DNA from: Gammaproteobacteria bacterium
Lineage (GTDB): Bacteria > Pseudomonadota > Gammaproteobacteria > Pseudomonadales > UBA5518
Direction: 5' to 3'
DNA: 64,000 bases
Assembly: GCA_016705365.1 (NCBI GenBank)
Contig: JADIYI010000008.1
Span: forward strand, 372,001 to 436,000
Shown: positions 24,341-32,199 of the stretch, one piece after another
Layout of the letters: the number at the start of each line of letters is the position of its first letter
Position numbering within the stretch: the stretch's first letter is position 1
Position numbers and translations under genes: made by a program
Notes under the pieces: generated by a model
The model's input: only the letters and a program-made list of their open reading frames with translations
Databases searched by the model: none
What the model was told of the DNA's origin: nothing

Positions 24341-26341
24341 TCAGGAGTCCAGCATTTCCTGCACCACCGCTACCACGTGTTCGATGCTGAATCCGTAGAG
24401 CTTCATCAACTCGTCGGCGGGCGCTGAGGCGCCGAAATCCCGCATCCCGATCACGCGGCCGTCGAGGCCGACATATTTGTACCAGTAGTCGGCATGCGCG
24501 GCCTCGATCGCCACCCGTGCGCGCACCGAGGAGGGCAGCACGGCCTCGCGCCAGGCCGGTTCCTGGGCATCGAAACGATCACAGCTCGGCATCGATACCA
24601 CCCGCACCCGGCGCCCGTCCGCATTGAATTGCTGCGCGGCAGTGCGCGCGAGCGCCAGCTCGGAGCCGGTGGCGATCAGGATTGCCTCGGGCACGCCGTC
24701 GCAGTCCTCGAGCACATAGCCACCGCGCGCAATCGCCGCGAGTTGCTCAGGAGTGCGCGGCTGGTGCGCCAGATTCTGGCGCGAGAAAACCAGCGCACTC
24801 GGCCCTGACTGATTGAGCAGCGCCTGCTGCCAGGCCACCGCAGACTCCACCGCGTCTCCGGGGCGCCACACCGCCAGCCGCGGCGTGCCACGCAGATTGG
24901 CCAGTTGCTCGATCGGCTGGTGCGTCGGTCCGTCCTCGCCGAGCCCGATGGAGTCATGGGTATACACGTAGATCACCGGCGCTCCCATCAATGCCGCAAG
25001 GCGCACGGCGTTGCGCATGTATTCCATGAATACCAGGAAAGTACCGCCAAAGGGACGCAGCCCGCCGTGCAGCGCCAGGCCGTTCATGATTGCGCCCATG
25101 CCAAACTCGCGCACCCCGTAATGGAGGTAGTTGCCGCCGGCGTCCTGCGCGCTGACCCCCTGCGCTCCCTTCCACAGCGTCAGGTTGGAACCGGCGAGAT
25201 CCGCCGAACCGCCGACGAGCTCGGGCAGCAGCGGTGCCAGTGCCTGCAACGCGTTCTGCGACGCCTTGCGGCTGGCGATGTTCTCACCCTTGTCCTGGGT
25301 GTCCTGCACATAGCGTGCAGCCGCGGCTGCGAACTCCTCGGGCAGCTCGCCGCGCATCCTGCGCTCCAGCTCGGCGGCAGCATCGGGAAACGCCACGCGG
25401 TAGTCTTCGAGGCGCTGCTGCCACGCGGCTTCGGCGGCAGCGCCGCGCGTACGCGCATCCCAGCCCGCGTAGATATCGGCCGGAATATGAAACGGCGCAT
25501 GTTCCCAGCCGAGCGCTGCGCGCGCCGCGCTGATCTCGCCGGCCCCGAGCGCGGCGCCGTGCACAGCCTCTGTTCCCTGCTTTTTGGGTGCGCCCTTGCC
25601 GATCACGGTGCGGCAGCAGATCAGGCTGGGACGCGAATCGGCCGCCCGCGCCGCGGCGATGGCCGCTGCCACTGCCTGCGGGTCGTGTCCGTCCACCGCG
25701 CGCACCACCTGCCAGCCGTAGGCTTCGAAACGCTTTGCGGTGTCGTCGGTGAACCAGCCCTCGACGTGGCCATCGATCGAGATGCCGTTGTCGTCGTAAA
25801 TGGCGATCAGCTTGCCGAGCTTCAGCGTGCCTGCCAACGAACAGACCTCGTGCGAGATGCCCTCCATCAGACAACCATCGCCAACGAACACGTAGGTGTG
25901 GTGATCGATCAGCGCGTGGCCGTCGCGGTTGTAGTGTGCCGCCAGCATTTTCTCCGCCAGCGCCATCCCGACCGCGTTGCCAAGCCCCTGACCGAGCGGA
26001 CCGGTCGTGGTCTCGACACCCACGGTCTCGCCGTACTCCGGGTGCCCCGGAGTGTGCGAGTGGAGCTGGCGGAAGGCTTCGAGCTCCTGCATCGGCAGGG
26101 CATAGCCGCTCAGGTGCAGCAGCGAGTAGAGCAACATCGAGGCATGGCCATTGGACAGCACGAAGCGGTCGCGGTTGAACCAGCCCGGATTGGCCGGGTT
26201 GTGCACCAGGAAGTCGTTCCACAGCACTTCGGCGATGTCGGCCATGCCCATCGGCGCTCCGGGGTGGCCGCTTTCCGCCTTCTGCACCGCATCCATGCTG
26301 AGAGCGCGGATCGCATTGGCAAGCTCGGTACGATTGGACAT
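24341..26341 (-). CDS. tkt: Transketolase
   Basis: This 666-residue thiamine-diphosphate enzyme has the full set of transketolase motifs: KAESGHPGAPMGMADIAEVL near the N terminus, GDGCLMEGISHEVCSLAG with NGISIDGHVEGW (the ThDP/Mg site), SADLAGSNLTLWKG, LHGGLRPFGGTFLVFMEY, and HDSIGLGEDGPTHQPIEQLA. It moves two-carbon units between sugar phosphates in the cytoplasm, producing erythrose-4-phosphate for the neighbouring Epd. The ATG at 26341 is preceded by GAGGAAA. It is divergent from the sahR operon across 163 bases. Confidence 0.97.
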   Translation of the reverse strand: MSNRTELANAIRALSMDAVQKAESGHPGAPMGMADIAEVLWNDFLVHNPANPGWFNRDRFVLSNGHASMLLYSLLHLSGYALPMQELEAFRQLHSHTPGHPEYGETVGVETTTGPLGQGLGNAVGMALAEKMLAAHYNRDGHALIDHHTYVFVGDGCLMEGISHEVCSLAGTLKLGKLIAIYDDNGISIDGHVEGWFTDDTAKRFEAYGWQVVRAVDGHDPQAVAAAIAAARAADSRPSLICCRTVIGKGAPKKQGTEAVHGAALGAGEISAARAALGWEHAPFHIPADIYAGWDARTRGAAAEAAWQQRLEDYRVAFPDAAAELERRMRGELPEEFAAAAARYVQDTQDKGENIASRKASQNALQALAPLLPELVGGSADLAGSNLTLWKGAQGVSAQDAGGNYLHYGVREFGMGAIMNGLALHGGLRPFGGTFLVFMEYMRNAVRLAALMGAPVIYVYTHDSIGLGEDGPTHQPIEQLANLRGTPRLAVWRPGDAVESAVAWQQALLNQSGPSALVFSRQNLAHQPRTPEQLAAIARGGYVLEDCDGVPEAILIATGSELALARTAAQQFNADGRRVRVVSMPSCDRFDAQEPAWREAVLPSSVRARVAIEAAHADYWYKYVGLDGRVIGMRDFGASAPADELMKLYGFSIEHVVAVVQEMLDS

Positions 26342-26429
26342 GAATATTTCCTCGAGGAATACGGTGCGGCTGCAAAGGGGCGCTATTGTCCACCAGCGCA
26401 CCCTGTCAGGAAACCGCCCAGGGGCCGGT

Positions 26430-26459
26430 TTGGTAATCCAGCGGTCGATCTGCTATATC
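26430..26459 (+). promoter_or_regulatory. Candidate promoter of the sahR-metK-ahcY-metF operon
   Basis: TTGGTA (26430-26435) and TATATC (26454-26459) are 18 bases apart. The -10 coincides with the left arm of the palindromic operator, so a bound repressor would block polymerase. The match is approximate. Confidence 0.4.
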
Positions 26460-26475
26460 GAATAATTTTGATATA
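26454..26475 (+). promoter_or_regulatory. Putative SahR operator (TATATC-N10-GATATA)
   Basis: A 22-base imperfect palindrome has perfect 6-base arms TATATC and GATATA around an AT-rich 10-base spacer; 16 of 22 positions are symmetric. It ends 29 bases before the ATG of the ArsR-family regulator and is strikingly AT-rich against the local background. Winged-helix ArsR dimers bind such sites, and SahR is known to control its own SAM-cycle operon. Assignment to SahR rests on position and symmetry, not on a verified consensus. Confidence 0.6.
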
Positions 26476-26504
26476 TGGGATTTGTCCTGCTAGACTCGCC
26501 CGCC

Positions 26505-27491
26505 ATGACTCAAGCCGCAGCCATTTTGCCACCCGAACGGGGTTTCGAACCCCTTGCCCAGCTGTGCAAGGCCGCCGGCGATCCGTTACGGCTCGAGATC
26601 CTGTGCTCGTTGCGCCGCGACTCCTATGGCGTCCTCGAACTGTGCCGTATTTTCGGGGTGCGCCAGCCCGCGATGAGCCATCACCTGAAAGTGCTGGCCG
26701 ACGCCGGACTGGTGTGCCGGCGCCGCGAGGGCACCTCGATCTTCTACCACCGCGCGCATCGTGCCAGCTGCGAGGAACTCGATGCGCTCGCGCAATCGAT
26801 CCATGTCTGTGCCGACCACATATGCCTCGGCGAATCGACCTTGCGCGGAGTGGCCCGGGTACAGTCCGAACGCGCCGCCAGCTCGCGCGAGTTCTTTGCC
26901 GTCAATTCGCGCAAATTCCGCGCCCAGCAGGAACTGATTGCACCGCGCGAACAGTACCAGCAGGCGATCGACGAATTGCTGGCCGAGGCACTGCCCGACC
27001 CGGCTGGCCTGGCGGTGGAACTCGGACCGGGCGAGGGCTGGCTGCTCACGGCACTGGCGGCCCGTTGCCGGCGTGTCATCGCGATCGACAATTCGCCGGC
27101 GATGCTCGAACAGGCGCGCAGTCACTGCGCGCAACAGCAGCTCGGCAATGTCGAACTGATGCTCGGCGACAACCGCGATGCACGAAGCCTGGCGCATGGC
27201 GCGGACCTCGCGGTCGTCAACATGGTTTTGCACCACACCGCCTCGCCCGCCGACGTGCTGAACGATATGGCTGCGACGCTGCGTCCGGGCGGCGTGCTGC
27301 TGCTGACGGATCTGTGCACCCACGACCAGTCCTGGGCGCGCGATGCCTGCGGCGATCTGTGGCTTGGTTTTGCCCCGGAGGATCTGTCGCGCTGGGCCCG
27401 TGATGCCGGGCTGGACGAGGGCGAGAGCGTCTATCTCGCGCTGCGCAACGGATTTCGCGTGCAACTGCGACTCTTTCAACAGCCCACTTGA
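26505..27491 (+). CDS. sahR: SahR-like ArsR-family regulator with C-terminal methyltransferase domain
   Basis: This 328-residue protein has an N-terminal winged helix (residues about 12-95: LCKAAGDPLRLEILCSLRR, then GVRQPAMSHHLKVLADAGLV and the wing RRREGTSIFYHRA). It is joined to a class I SAM-methyltransferase-like domain (VELGPGEGWLLTALAARC, motif I; later HTASPADVLNDMAATLRPGG). This domain pair directly upstream of metK and ahcY is the hallmark of SahR, which senses S-adenosylhomocysteine and represses SAM-cycle genes. The methyltransferase fold probably serves as the ligand sensor. The ATG at 26505 is preferred over one 30 bases upstream, which would overlap the operator. metK follows after 20 bases. 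Confidence 0.85.
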   Translation: MTQAAAILPPERGFEPLAQLCKAAGDPLRLEILCSLRRDSYGVLELCRIFGVRQPAMSHHLKVLADAGLVCRRREGTSIFYHRAHRASCEELDALAQSIHVCADHICLGESTLRGVARVQSERAASSREFFAVNSRKFRAQQELIAPREQYQQAIDELLAEALPDPAGLAVELGPGEGWLLTALAARCRRVIAIDNSPAMLEQARSHCAQQQLGNVELMLGDNRDARSLAHGADLAVVNMVLHHTASPADVLNDMAATLRPGGVLLLTDLCTHDQSWARDACGDLWLGFAPEDLSRWARDAGLDEGESVYLALRNGFRVQLRLFQQPT

Positions 27492-27511
27492 GGTTCAAAC
27501 AGGAATCAGCC

Positions 27512-28672
27512 ATGAGCGAATATGCGATCTTCACCTCCGAATCCGTCTCCGAGGGACACCCCGACAAGATGGCCGACCAGATATCGGATGCCGTCCTGGA
27601 CGCCATTCTCAAGGACGATCCGGATGCCCGGGTCGCGGTCGAGACACTGGTCAAGACCGGCATGGCCATCGTGGCCGGAGAGGTCACCACCAAGACCTAC
27701 ATAGAGCTCGAGGAACTGATCCGCCAGGTAATTCTCGACATCGGCTATAACAGCTCCGACCTGGGATTCGACGGCGCCTCCTGCGCGGTACTGAACGCGA
27801 TCGGCAAGCAATCACCCGATATCGCCCAGGGTGTGAACGAGGACGAGAGCAAGCACAAGGAACAGGGTGCCGGCGACCAGGGTCTCATGTTCGGCTATGC
27901 CAGCAACGAGACCGACGTGCTGATGCCGGCGCCGATCACCTACGCGCACCGCCTGATGCGCCGCCAGGCCGAGCTGCGCAAGAAAGGCATCCTGTCGTGG
28001 CTCAGACCCGATGCCAAGAGCCAGGTCACGATCCGCTACGAGAACGGCAAGCCGGTGGCAGTCGACGCCGTCGTGATCTCGACCCAGCACAGCCCGACCA
28101 TCGCCCATGCAGACCTGCGCGCGGCGGTGATCGACGAGATCATCCGCCCGGTGATCCCCGCCGAATGGCTGCACGCCGGTACCCGCTTCCACGTGAATCC
28201 CACCGGGCAATTCGTGATTGGCGGACCGCTCGGTGACTGCGGCCTCACCGGACGCAAGATCATCGTGGATACCTACGGCGGCATGGCGCGCCACGGCGGC
28301 GGCGCGTTCTCGGGCAAGGATCCCTCGAAAGTCGATCGCTCCGCGGCCTACGCGGGGCGCTACGTGGCCAAGAATCTCGTTGCCGCGGGCATCGCGGAGC
28401 GTTGCGAGATACAGGTTTCCTACGCGATCGGCGTGGCCGAACCCACCTCGATCTCGGTCAACACCTTTGGCACCGGCAAGCTGTCCGATTCACATATCTC
28501 CACCCTGATACAGGAACATTTCGATCTGCGTCCGCGCGGCATCGTCGCAATGCTCGACCTCAAGCGTCCGATCTATCGCGCTACCGCCACTTACGGTCAT
28601 TTCGGCCGCGAAGACGGCGATTTCAGCTGGGAGCGCACCGACAAGGCTGCCGAACTGGCGAAGGCACTGTAA
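27512..28672 (+). CDS. metK: S-adenosylmethionine synthetase
   Basis: This 386-residue enzyme makes SAM from methionine and ATP. Signature segments are FTSESVSEGHPDKMADQISD at the N terminus, GAGDQGLMFGYASNETD, INPTGQFV-type HVNPTGQFVIGGP, the P-loop-like GGGAFSGKDPSKVDRSAAYA and the C-terminal HFGREDGDFSWERTD. The ATG at 27512 follows AGGA. It is the second gene of the SAM-cycle operon, behind sahR and 77 bases before ahcY, and supplies the methyl donor for RsmE and the other methyltransferases in the window. Confidence 0.97.
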   Translation: MSEYAIFTSESVSEGHPDKMADQISDAVLDAILKDDPDARVAVETLVKTGMAIVAGEVTTKTYIELEELIRQVILDIGYNSSDLGFDGASCAVLNAIGKQSPDIAQGVNEDESKHKEQGAGDQGLMFGYASNETDVLMPAPITYAHRLMRRQAELRKKGILSWLRPDAKSQVTIRYENGKPVAVDAVVISTQHSPTIAHADLRAAVIDEIIRPVIPAEWLHAGTRFHVNPTGQFVIGGPLGDCGLTGRKIIVDTYGGMARHGGGAFSGKDPSKVDRSAAYAGRYVAKNLVAAGIAERCEIQVSYAIGVAEPTSISVNTFGTGKLSDSHISTLIQEHFDLRPRGIVAMLDLKRPIYRATATYGHFGREDGDFSWERTDKAAELAKAL

Positions 28673-28685
28673 GCACCGCACACCG

Positions 28686-28733
28686 CCGTTGAAAACCATT
28701 TGCCGCGGCACCAGGGTGCCCGGCTTCAACCGA
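28686..28733 (+). ncRNA. Structured metK-ahcY intercistronic RNA element (candidate)
   Basis: The 77-base gap can fold into nested stems. CCGTTGAA (28686-28693) faces TTCAACCG (about 28725-28732) with one mismatch. Inside, GCCG-c-GGCAC (28702-28711) pairs with GTGCC-CGGC (28715-28724) across a CAGG tetraloop. This is strong for an intercistronic gap and ends 17 bases before the ahcY start. It does not match the SAH riboswitch sequence pattern as I know it. It may control mRNA stability or ahcY translation, or be incidental. Confidence 0.35.
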
Positions 28734-28749
28734 AAACAGGAATCCGAAC

Positions 28750-30138
28750 ATGAGCTCTGCAAAAAAAATCGCACCCGCGTTCAGCGACTACAAGGTGGCC
28801 GACATCGCCCTTGCCGGCTGGGGTCGGCGCGAGATCGGCATCGCCGAAACCGAAATGCCGGCCCTGATGGCGATCCGCGATCGCTACCGCAGCCACCAGC
28901 CACTCGCCGGAGCGCGCGTCCTGGGCTGTCTGCACATGACCATCCAGACCGCGGTGCTGATCGAGACCTTGATCGAACTCGGCGCCGAGGTTCGCTGGTC
29001 CTCGTGCAATATCTTTTCGACCCAGGATCACGCCGCCGCGGCGATCGCGGCCGCCGGAATTGCGGTGTACGCCTGGAAAGGCGAGACCGAAGAGGAGTAC
29101 GAGTGGTGCATCGAGCAGACCATCCTGAAGGACGGCCAGCCATGGTCCGTCAACATGGTGCTCGATGACGGCGGCGATCTGACCGCGATTCTTCACCAGC
29201 GCTTCCCGCAACTGCTCGAACACGTGCACGGCATCACCGAGGAAACCACCACCGGCGTGCTGCGGCTCCAGGAAATGCTCGAAAAGGGCACTCTCAAGGT
29301 ACCGGCGGTGAACGTCAACGACTCGGTCACCAAGTCGAAGAACGACAACAAGTACGGCTGCCGCCACAGCCTGAACGATGCCATCAAGCGCGGCACCGAC
29401 CACCTGCTGTCCGGCAAGAAAGCGCTGGTCGTAGGCTACGGTGACGTGGGCAAGGGCTCGGCCCAGTCGCTGCGCCAGGAGGGCATGATCGTGAGGATCA
29501 GCGAGATCGACCCGATCTGCGCCATGCAGGCGTGCATGGACGGCTACGAGGTGGTGTCTCCGTACCTCGGCGGCAACAATGACGGCAGCGCCGCGCAGGT
29601 CGACAAGGCGCTGCTGGCGCAGATCGATCTGGTGGTCACCGCCACCGGCAACATGGATGTATGCGACCGCCATATGCTGGCGGCGCTGAAGAACGGTGCG
29701 GTGGTGTGCAACATCGGGCATTTCGATCACGAGATCGACACCGCGTTCATGCGCCGCGAATGGAAATGGGAAGAAGTGAAGCCGCAGGTGCACAAGATCC
29801 ATCGCGCGCCGGACGACTACCTGTTGCTGCTTTCCGAGGGGCGCCTGGTGAATCTCGGCAACGCGACCGGGCATCCCTCGCGCATCATGGACGGTTCGTT
29901 CGCCAACCAGGTGCTGGCCCAGATGTATCTTTACGAGCGCCGCTTCGCCGAGCTCGAGCCGGAACTGCGCACCGCGGCATTGAGCATCGAAGTGCTGCCG
30001 AAACGGCTCGACGAGGAAGTGGCACGGCATATGGTGGCCGGTTTCGGTGGTGTGCTGACGCGCCTGCGTCCGGAGCAGGCCGACTACATCAAGGTGCCGG
30101 TGGACGGGCCGTACAAAAACGAACTCTACCGTTACTGA
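28750..30138 (+). CDS. ahcY: Adenosylhomocysteinase
   Basis: This 462-residue NAD-dependent enzyme hydrolyses S-adenosylhomocysteine to adenosine and homocysteine, relieving product inhibition of methyltransferases. It shows GCLHMTIQTAVLIETL, the WSSCNIFSTQDHAAAAI active-site region, VNVNDSVTKSKNDNKYGCRH, the NAD-binding VVGYGDVGKGSAQSLR, and the C-terminal VDGPYKNELYRY, where the Lys and Tyr contact the cofactor of the partner subunit. The length is typical of the longer proteobacterial form with an internal insert. It lies in the sahR operon between metK and metF. Confidence 0.97.
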   Translation: MSSAKKIAPAFSDYKVADIALAGWGRREIGIAETEMPALMAIRDRYRSHQPLAGARVLGCLHMTIQTAVLIETLIELGAEVRWSSCNIFSTQDHAAAAIAAAGIAVYAWKGETEEEYEWCIEQTILKDGQPWSVNMVLDDGGDLTAILHQRFPQLLEHVHGITEETTTGVLRLQEMLEKGTLKVPAVNVNDSVTKSKNDNKYGCRHSLNDAIKRGTDHLLSGKKALVVGYGDVGKGSAQSLRQEGMIVRISEIDPICAMQACMDGYEVVSPYLGGNNDGSAAQVDKALLAQIDLVVTATGNMDVCDRHMLAALKNGAVVCNIGHFDHEIDTAFMRREWKWEEVKPQVHKIHRAPDDYLLLLSEGRLVNLGNATGHPSRIMDGSFANQVLAQMYLYERRFAELEPELRTAALSIEVLPKRLDEEVARHMVAGFGGVLTRLRPEQADYIKVPVDGPYKNELYRY

Positions 30139-30155
30139 GTACGGAAACCCGCAAC

Positions 30156-30995
30156 ATGTCTGCCGCAAAACCACGCATCAGTTTCGAGTTTTTCCCGCCG
30201 AAGACCCCCGAAGGCATGGAAAAACTGCATACCGCACACCAGGAGCTCGGCGCGCTGGCGCCGGATTTTTACTCGGTGACCTACGGTGCCGGCGGCTCGA
30301 CCCGCACCTATACCCACGCCGTGGTCACGGACCTGTCCGCCCGCGGCAGCGTCGTCGCACCGCACCTGTCATTCGGCGGGGATTCCGAGCAGACCATCGC
30401 GCAGTTGCTCGAAGCCTATCGCGCGCAGGGCATCACCCGGTTGGTGGCGCTGCGCGGCGACATGCCCTCCGGCATGGGCGGCATGTCGCAGATGGTTTTT
30501 GCGGCGCAACTGGTGCAGTTCGTGCGGCGCACCAGCGGCGATCACTTCGCTATCGAGGTCGCGGCCTATCCGGAAATGCACCCCCAGGCACGCGATTTTG
30601 CCAGCGACCTGCGCTTTCTGAAACGCAAGTTCGATGCCGGCGCCGACAGCGGTATCACCCAGTTCTTCTACAACGCCGACGCCTATTTCCATTTCCTCGA
30701 GGAATGCCGGCGGCTCGGGATAGAGCAACCGATATATCCGGGCATCATGCCGATCCTGAACTATCAGAATCTTGAGCGCTTCGCACGCAATTGCGGTGCC
30801 GAGATCCCGCGCTGGCTTCACTACCGTCTCGAATCACTGGCCGCCGACCCCCATGGCATGCAGGAATTCGCCGAGGAATTCGTGGCGGCACTGTGCCGGC
30901 GCCTGCTGGCGGGCGGTGCCCCGGGGCTGCATTTCTACACGATGAACCAGTCCGCACCGAGCATTGCCATCTGCCGCCGGGCCGGTATCGGCTGA
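30156..30995 (+). CDS. metF: 5,10-methylenetetrahydrofolate reductase
   Basis: This 279-residue flavoprotein starts KPRISFEFFPPKTPEGMEKL, followed by FYSVTYGAGGSTRTYT, RLVALRGDMPSGMG, the ITQFFYNADAYFHFLEEC segment and PGIMPILNYQNLERFA. It reduces methylene-THF to methyl-THF, the methyl source for homocysteine remethylation. It lies 17 bases after ahcY, completing the SAM-SAH-homocysteine cycle genes in the operon. The length is slightly below E. coli MetF (296), with all core motifs present. The rsmE start follows the stop codon with no gap. Confidence 0.95.
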   Translation: MSAAKPRISFEFFPPKTPEGMEKLHTAHQELGALAPDFYSVTYGAGGSTRTYTHAVVTDLSARGSVVAPHLSFGGDSEQTIAQLLEAYRAQGITRLVALRGDMPSGMGGMSQMVFAAQLVQFVRRTSGDHFAIEVAAYPEMHPQARDFASDLRFLKRKFDAGADSGITQFFYNADAYFHFLEECRRLGIEQPIYPGIMPILNYQNLERFARNCGAEIPRWLHYRLESLAADPHGMQEFAEEFVAALCRRLLAGGAPGLHFYTMNQSAPSIAICRRAGIG

Positions 30996-31718
30996 ATGGC
31001 TGTTCCGCGGCTCTACTGCGCCGCACCGCTGGCCGCAGGGCTGCCGGTCGAACTGCGCGACGAAGCGCTGCATTACGCACGCAACGTGTTGCGTCTCGAG
31101 ACCGGCGCAACGCTCACGGTCTTCGACGGACTGGGGCACGAGTTCAGCGCCACGGTGGTGGCCGAGGGCAAGCGTTCGCTGACGCTGCAGCCGGAGGCTG
31201 CACTCGAAACGCTCGCCGATACGGGACTCGAGATCCATCTCGGAATCGGGCTCTCGCGTGGCGAACGCATGGACTGGGTGATCCAGAAAAGCACCGAGCT
31301 CGGCGTGCGCTCCATCACCCCCCTGCTGCTGGCGCGCTGCAATGCGCGCTTCGAGGAAAAGCGCGCCGACAATCGCATGCGTCACTGGAAACAGGTTGCG
31401 ATCAGCGCCTGCGAACAATGCGGACGGGCGCGATTGCCGCTGATCGAACACCCCGCAACGCTCGAGCACTGGCTCGCGCAGCGCCCCGAACTCATGGGCC
31501 TGGTGCTGCACACACGCGACAGCCCGACGCTTGCCCTCGACCCACTCCCCGCCGCGGCGCGCCTGTTGATCGGTCCCGAGGGCGGCCTGGACAACGCGGA
31601 ATTCTCCCACGCCATCGGCGCCGGTCTGCTTCCCTGGTCTCTCGGCCCGCGCGTGCTGCGCACCGAAACGGCACCGGTCGCGGCGCTGGCAATACTGCAA
31701 TTTCTCTGGAGCCGGTGA
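30996..31718 (+). CDS. rsmE: 16S rRNA (uracil(1498)-N(3))-methyltransferase
   Basis: This 240-residue SPOUT-fold methyltransferase has an N-terminal PUA-like part (HYARNVLRLETGATLTVFDG), then GIGLSRGERMDWVIQKSTEL, the central SITPLLLARCNARFEEKRAD, and the knot LLIGPEGGLDNAEFSHA followed by LGPRVLRTETAPVAALAILQ. It methylates U1498 of 16S rRNA with SAM. The ATG abuts the metF stop codon, so it is probably the last gene of the SAM-cycle operon, a reasonable place for a SAM consumer. It is convergent with chpC, 10 bases away. Confidence 0.95.
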   Translation: MAVPRLYCAAPLAAGLPVELRDEALHYARNVLRLETGATLTVFDGLGHEFSATVVAEGKRSLTLQPEAALETLADTGLEIHLGIGLSRGERMDWVIQKSTELGVRSITPLLLARCNARFEEKRADNRMRHWKQVAISACEQCGRARLPLIEHPATLEHWLAQRPELMGLVLHTRDSPTLALDPLPAAARLLIGPEGGLDNAEFSHAIGAGLLPWSLGPRVLRTETAPVAALAILQFLWSR

Positions 31719-31728
31719 CAGGCGACGG

Positions 31729-32199
31729 TCAGTCCCCGGCAGCCCCGATGCCGGCGTGGCGCTCGAGATACTCGAGGTCCGGAATCGCGGCACGCTGGCC
31801 GTGAACCCGCACCTGCATCAGTTCGGCTGGCCCGCGCATCACGCCCTCCGCCTCCCGGACATCATCCGGCGTGAGTCGCAGCAGGTGCGGCACTCCCTGG
31901 CTGAGGATCGCGTAATAGCGCTCGGGCACGGCTTCTCCGACCGTGGCGAGAATCACGATCCGGCTGCCCGCGCCGGGATCCGGCCGCTGATCATTGTTCA
32001 GCGCCTCGAAGGAGATTACCGGTACCGCGGCGTGATGCCACTGGATGCGCCCGAGCAGCCAGTCCGGCGCACCGGCAGGCGGGTGCAGATCGCGACGCTT
32101 GATGATTTCGGCCACGACCACGCTCGGCACGATCAGCAGGCGGTCGCTCACCGGCAGCAGCAGCGCACTGAGATCGACCGCCGACAATCCATTGCTCAT
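31729..32199 (-). CDS. chpC: CheW-domain protein ChpC
   Basis: This 156-residue protein consists of one CheW-like fold (LLLPVSDRLLIVPSVVVAEI, then DWLLGRIQWHHAAVPVISFE). Its start overlaps the chpA stop as ATGA, so translation is coupled. In Pseudomonas the Chp cluster ends chpA-chpB-chpC-chpD/E; here ChpC follows ChpA directly. It is likely a coupling protein linking an alternative chemoreceptor to the ChpA kinase. No catalytic function is expected. Confidence 0.82.
   Translation of the reverse strand: MSNGLSAVDLSALLLPVSDRLLIVPSVVVAEIIKRRDLHPPAGAPDWLLGRIQWHHAAVPVISFEALNNDQRPDPGAGSRIVILATVGEAVPERYYAILSQGVPHLLRLTPDDVREAEGVMRGPAELMQVRVHGQRAAIPDLEYLERHAGIGAAGD

Noticed and set aside
24905..27403. 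832-codon open frame on the plus strand
   Set aside because: It runs antisense to tkt and out of frame through sahR. This is a high-GC shadow without motifs.
28673..28749. SAH riboswitch upstream of ahcY
   Set aside because: The gap is structured, but I do not see the conserved core sequences of that riboswitch. It is reported only as an uncharacterised hairpin.
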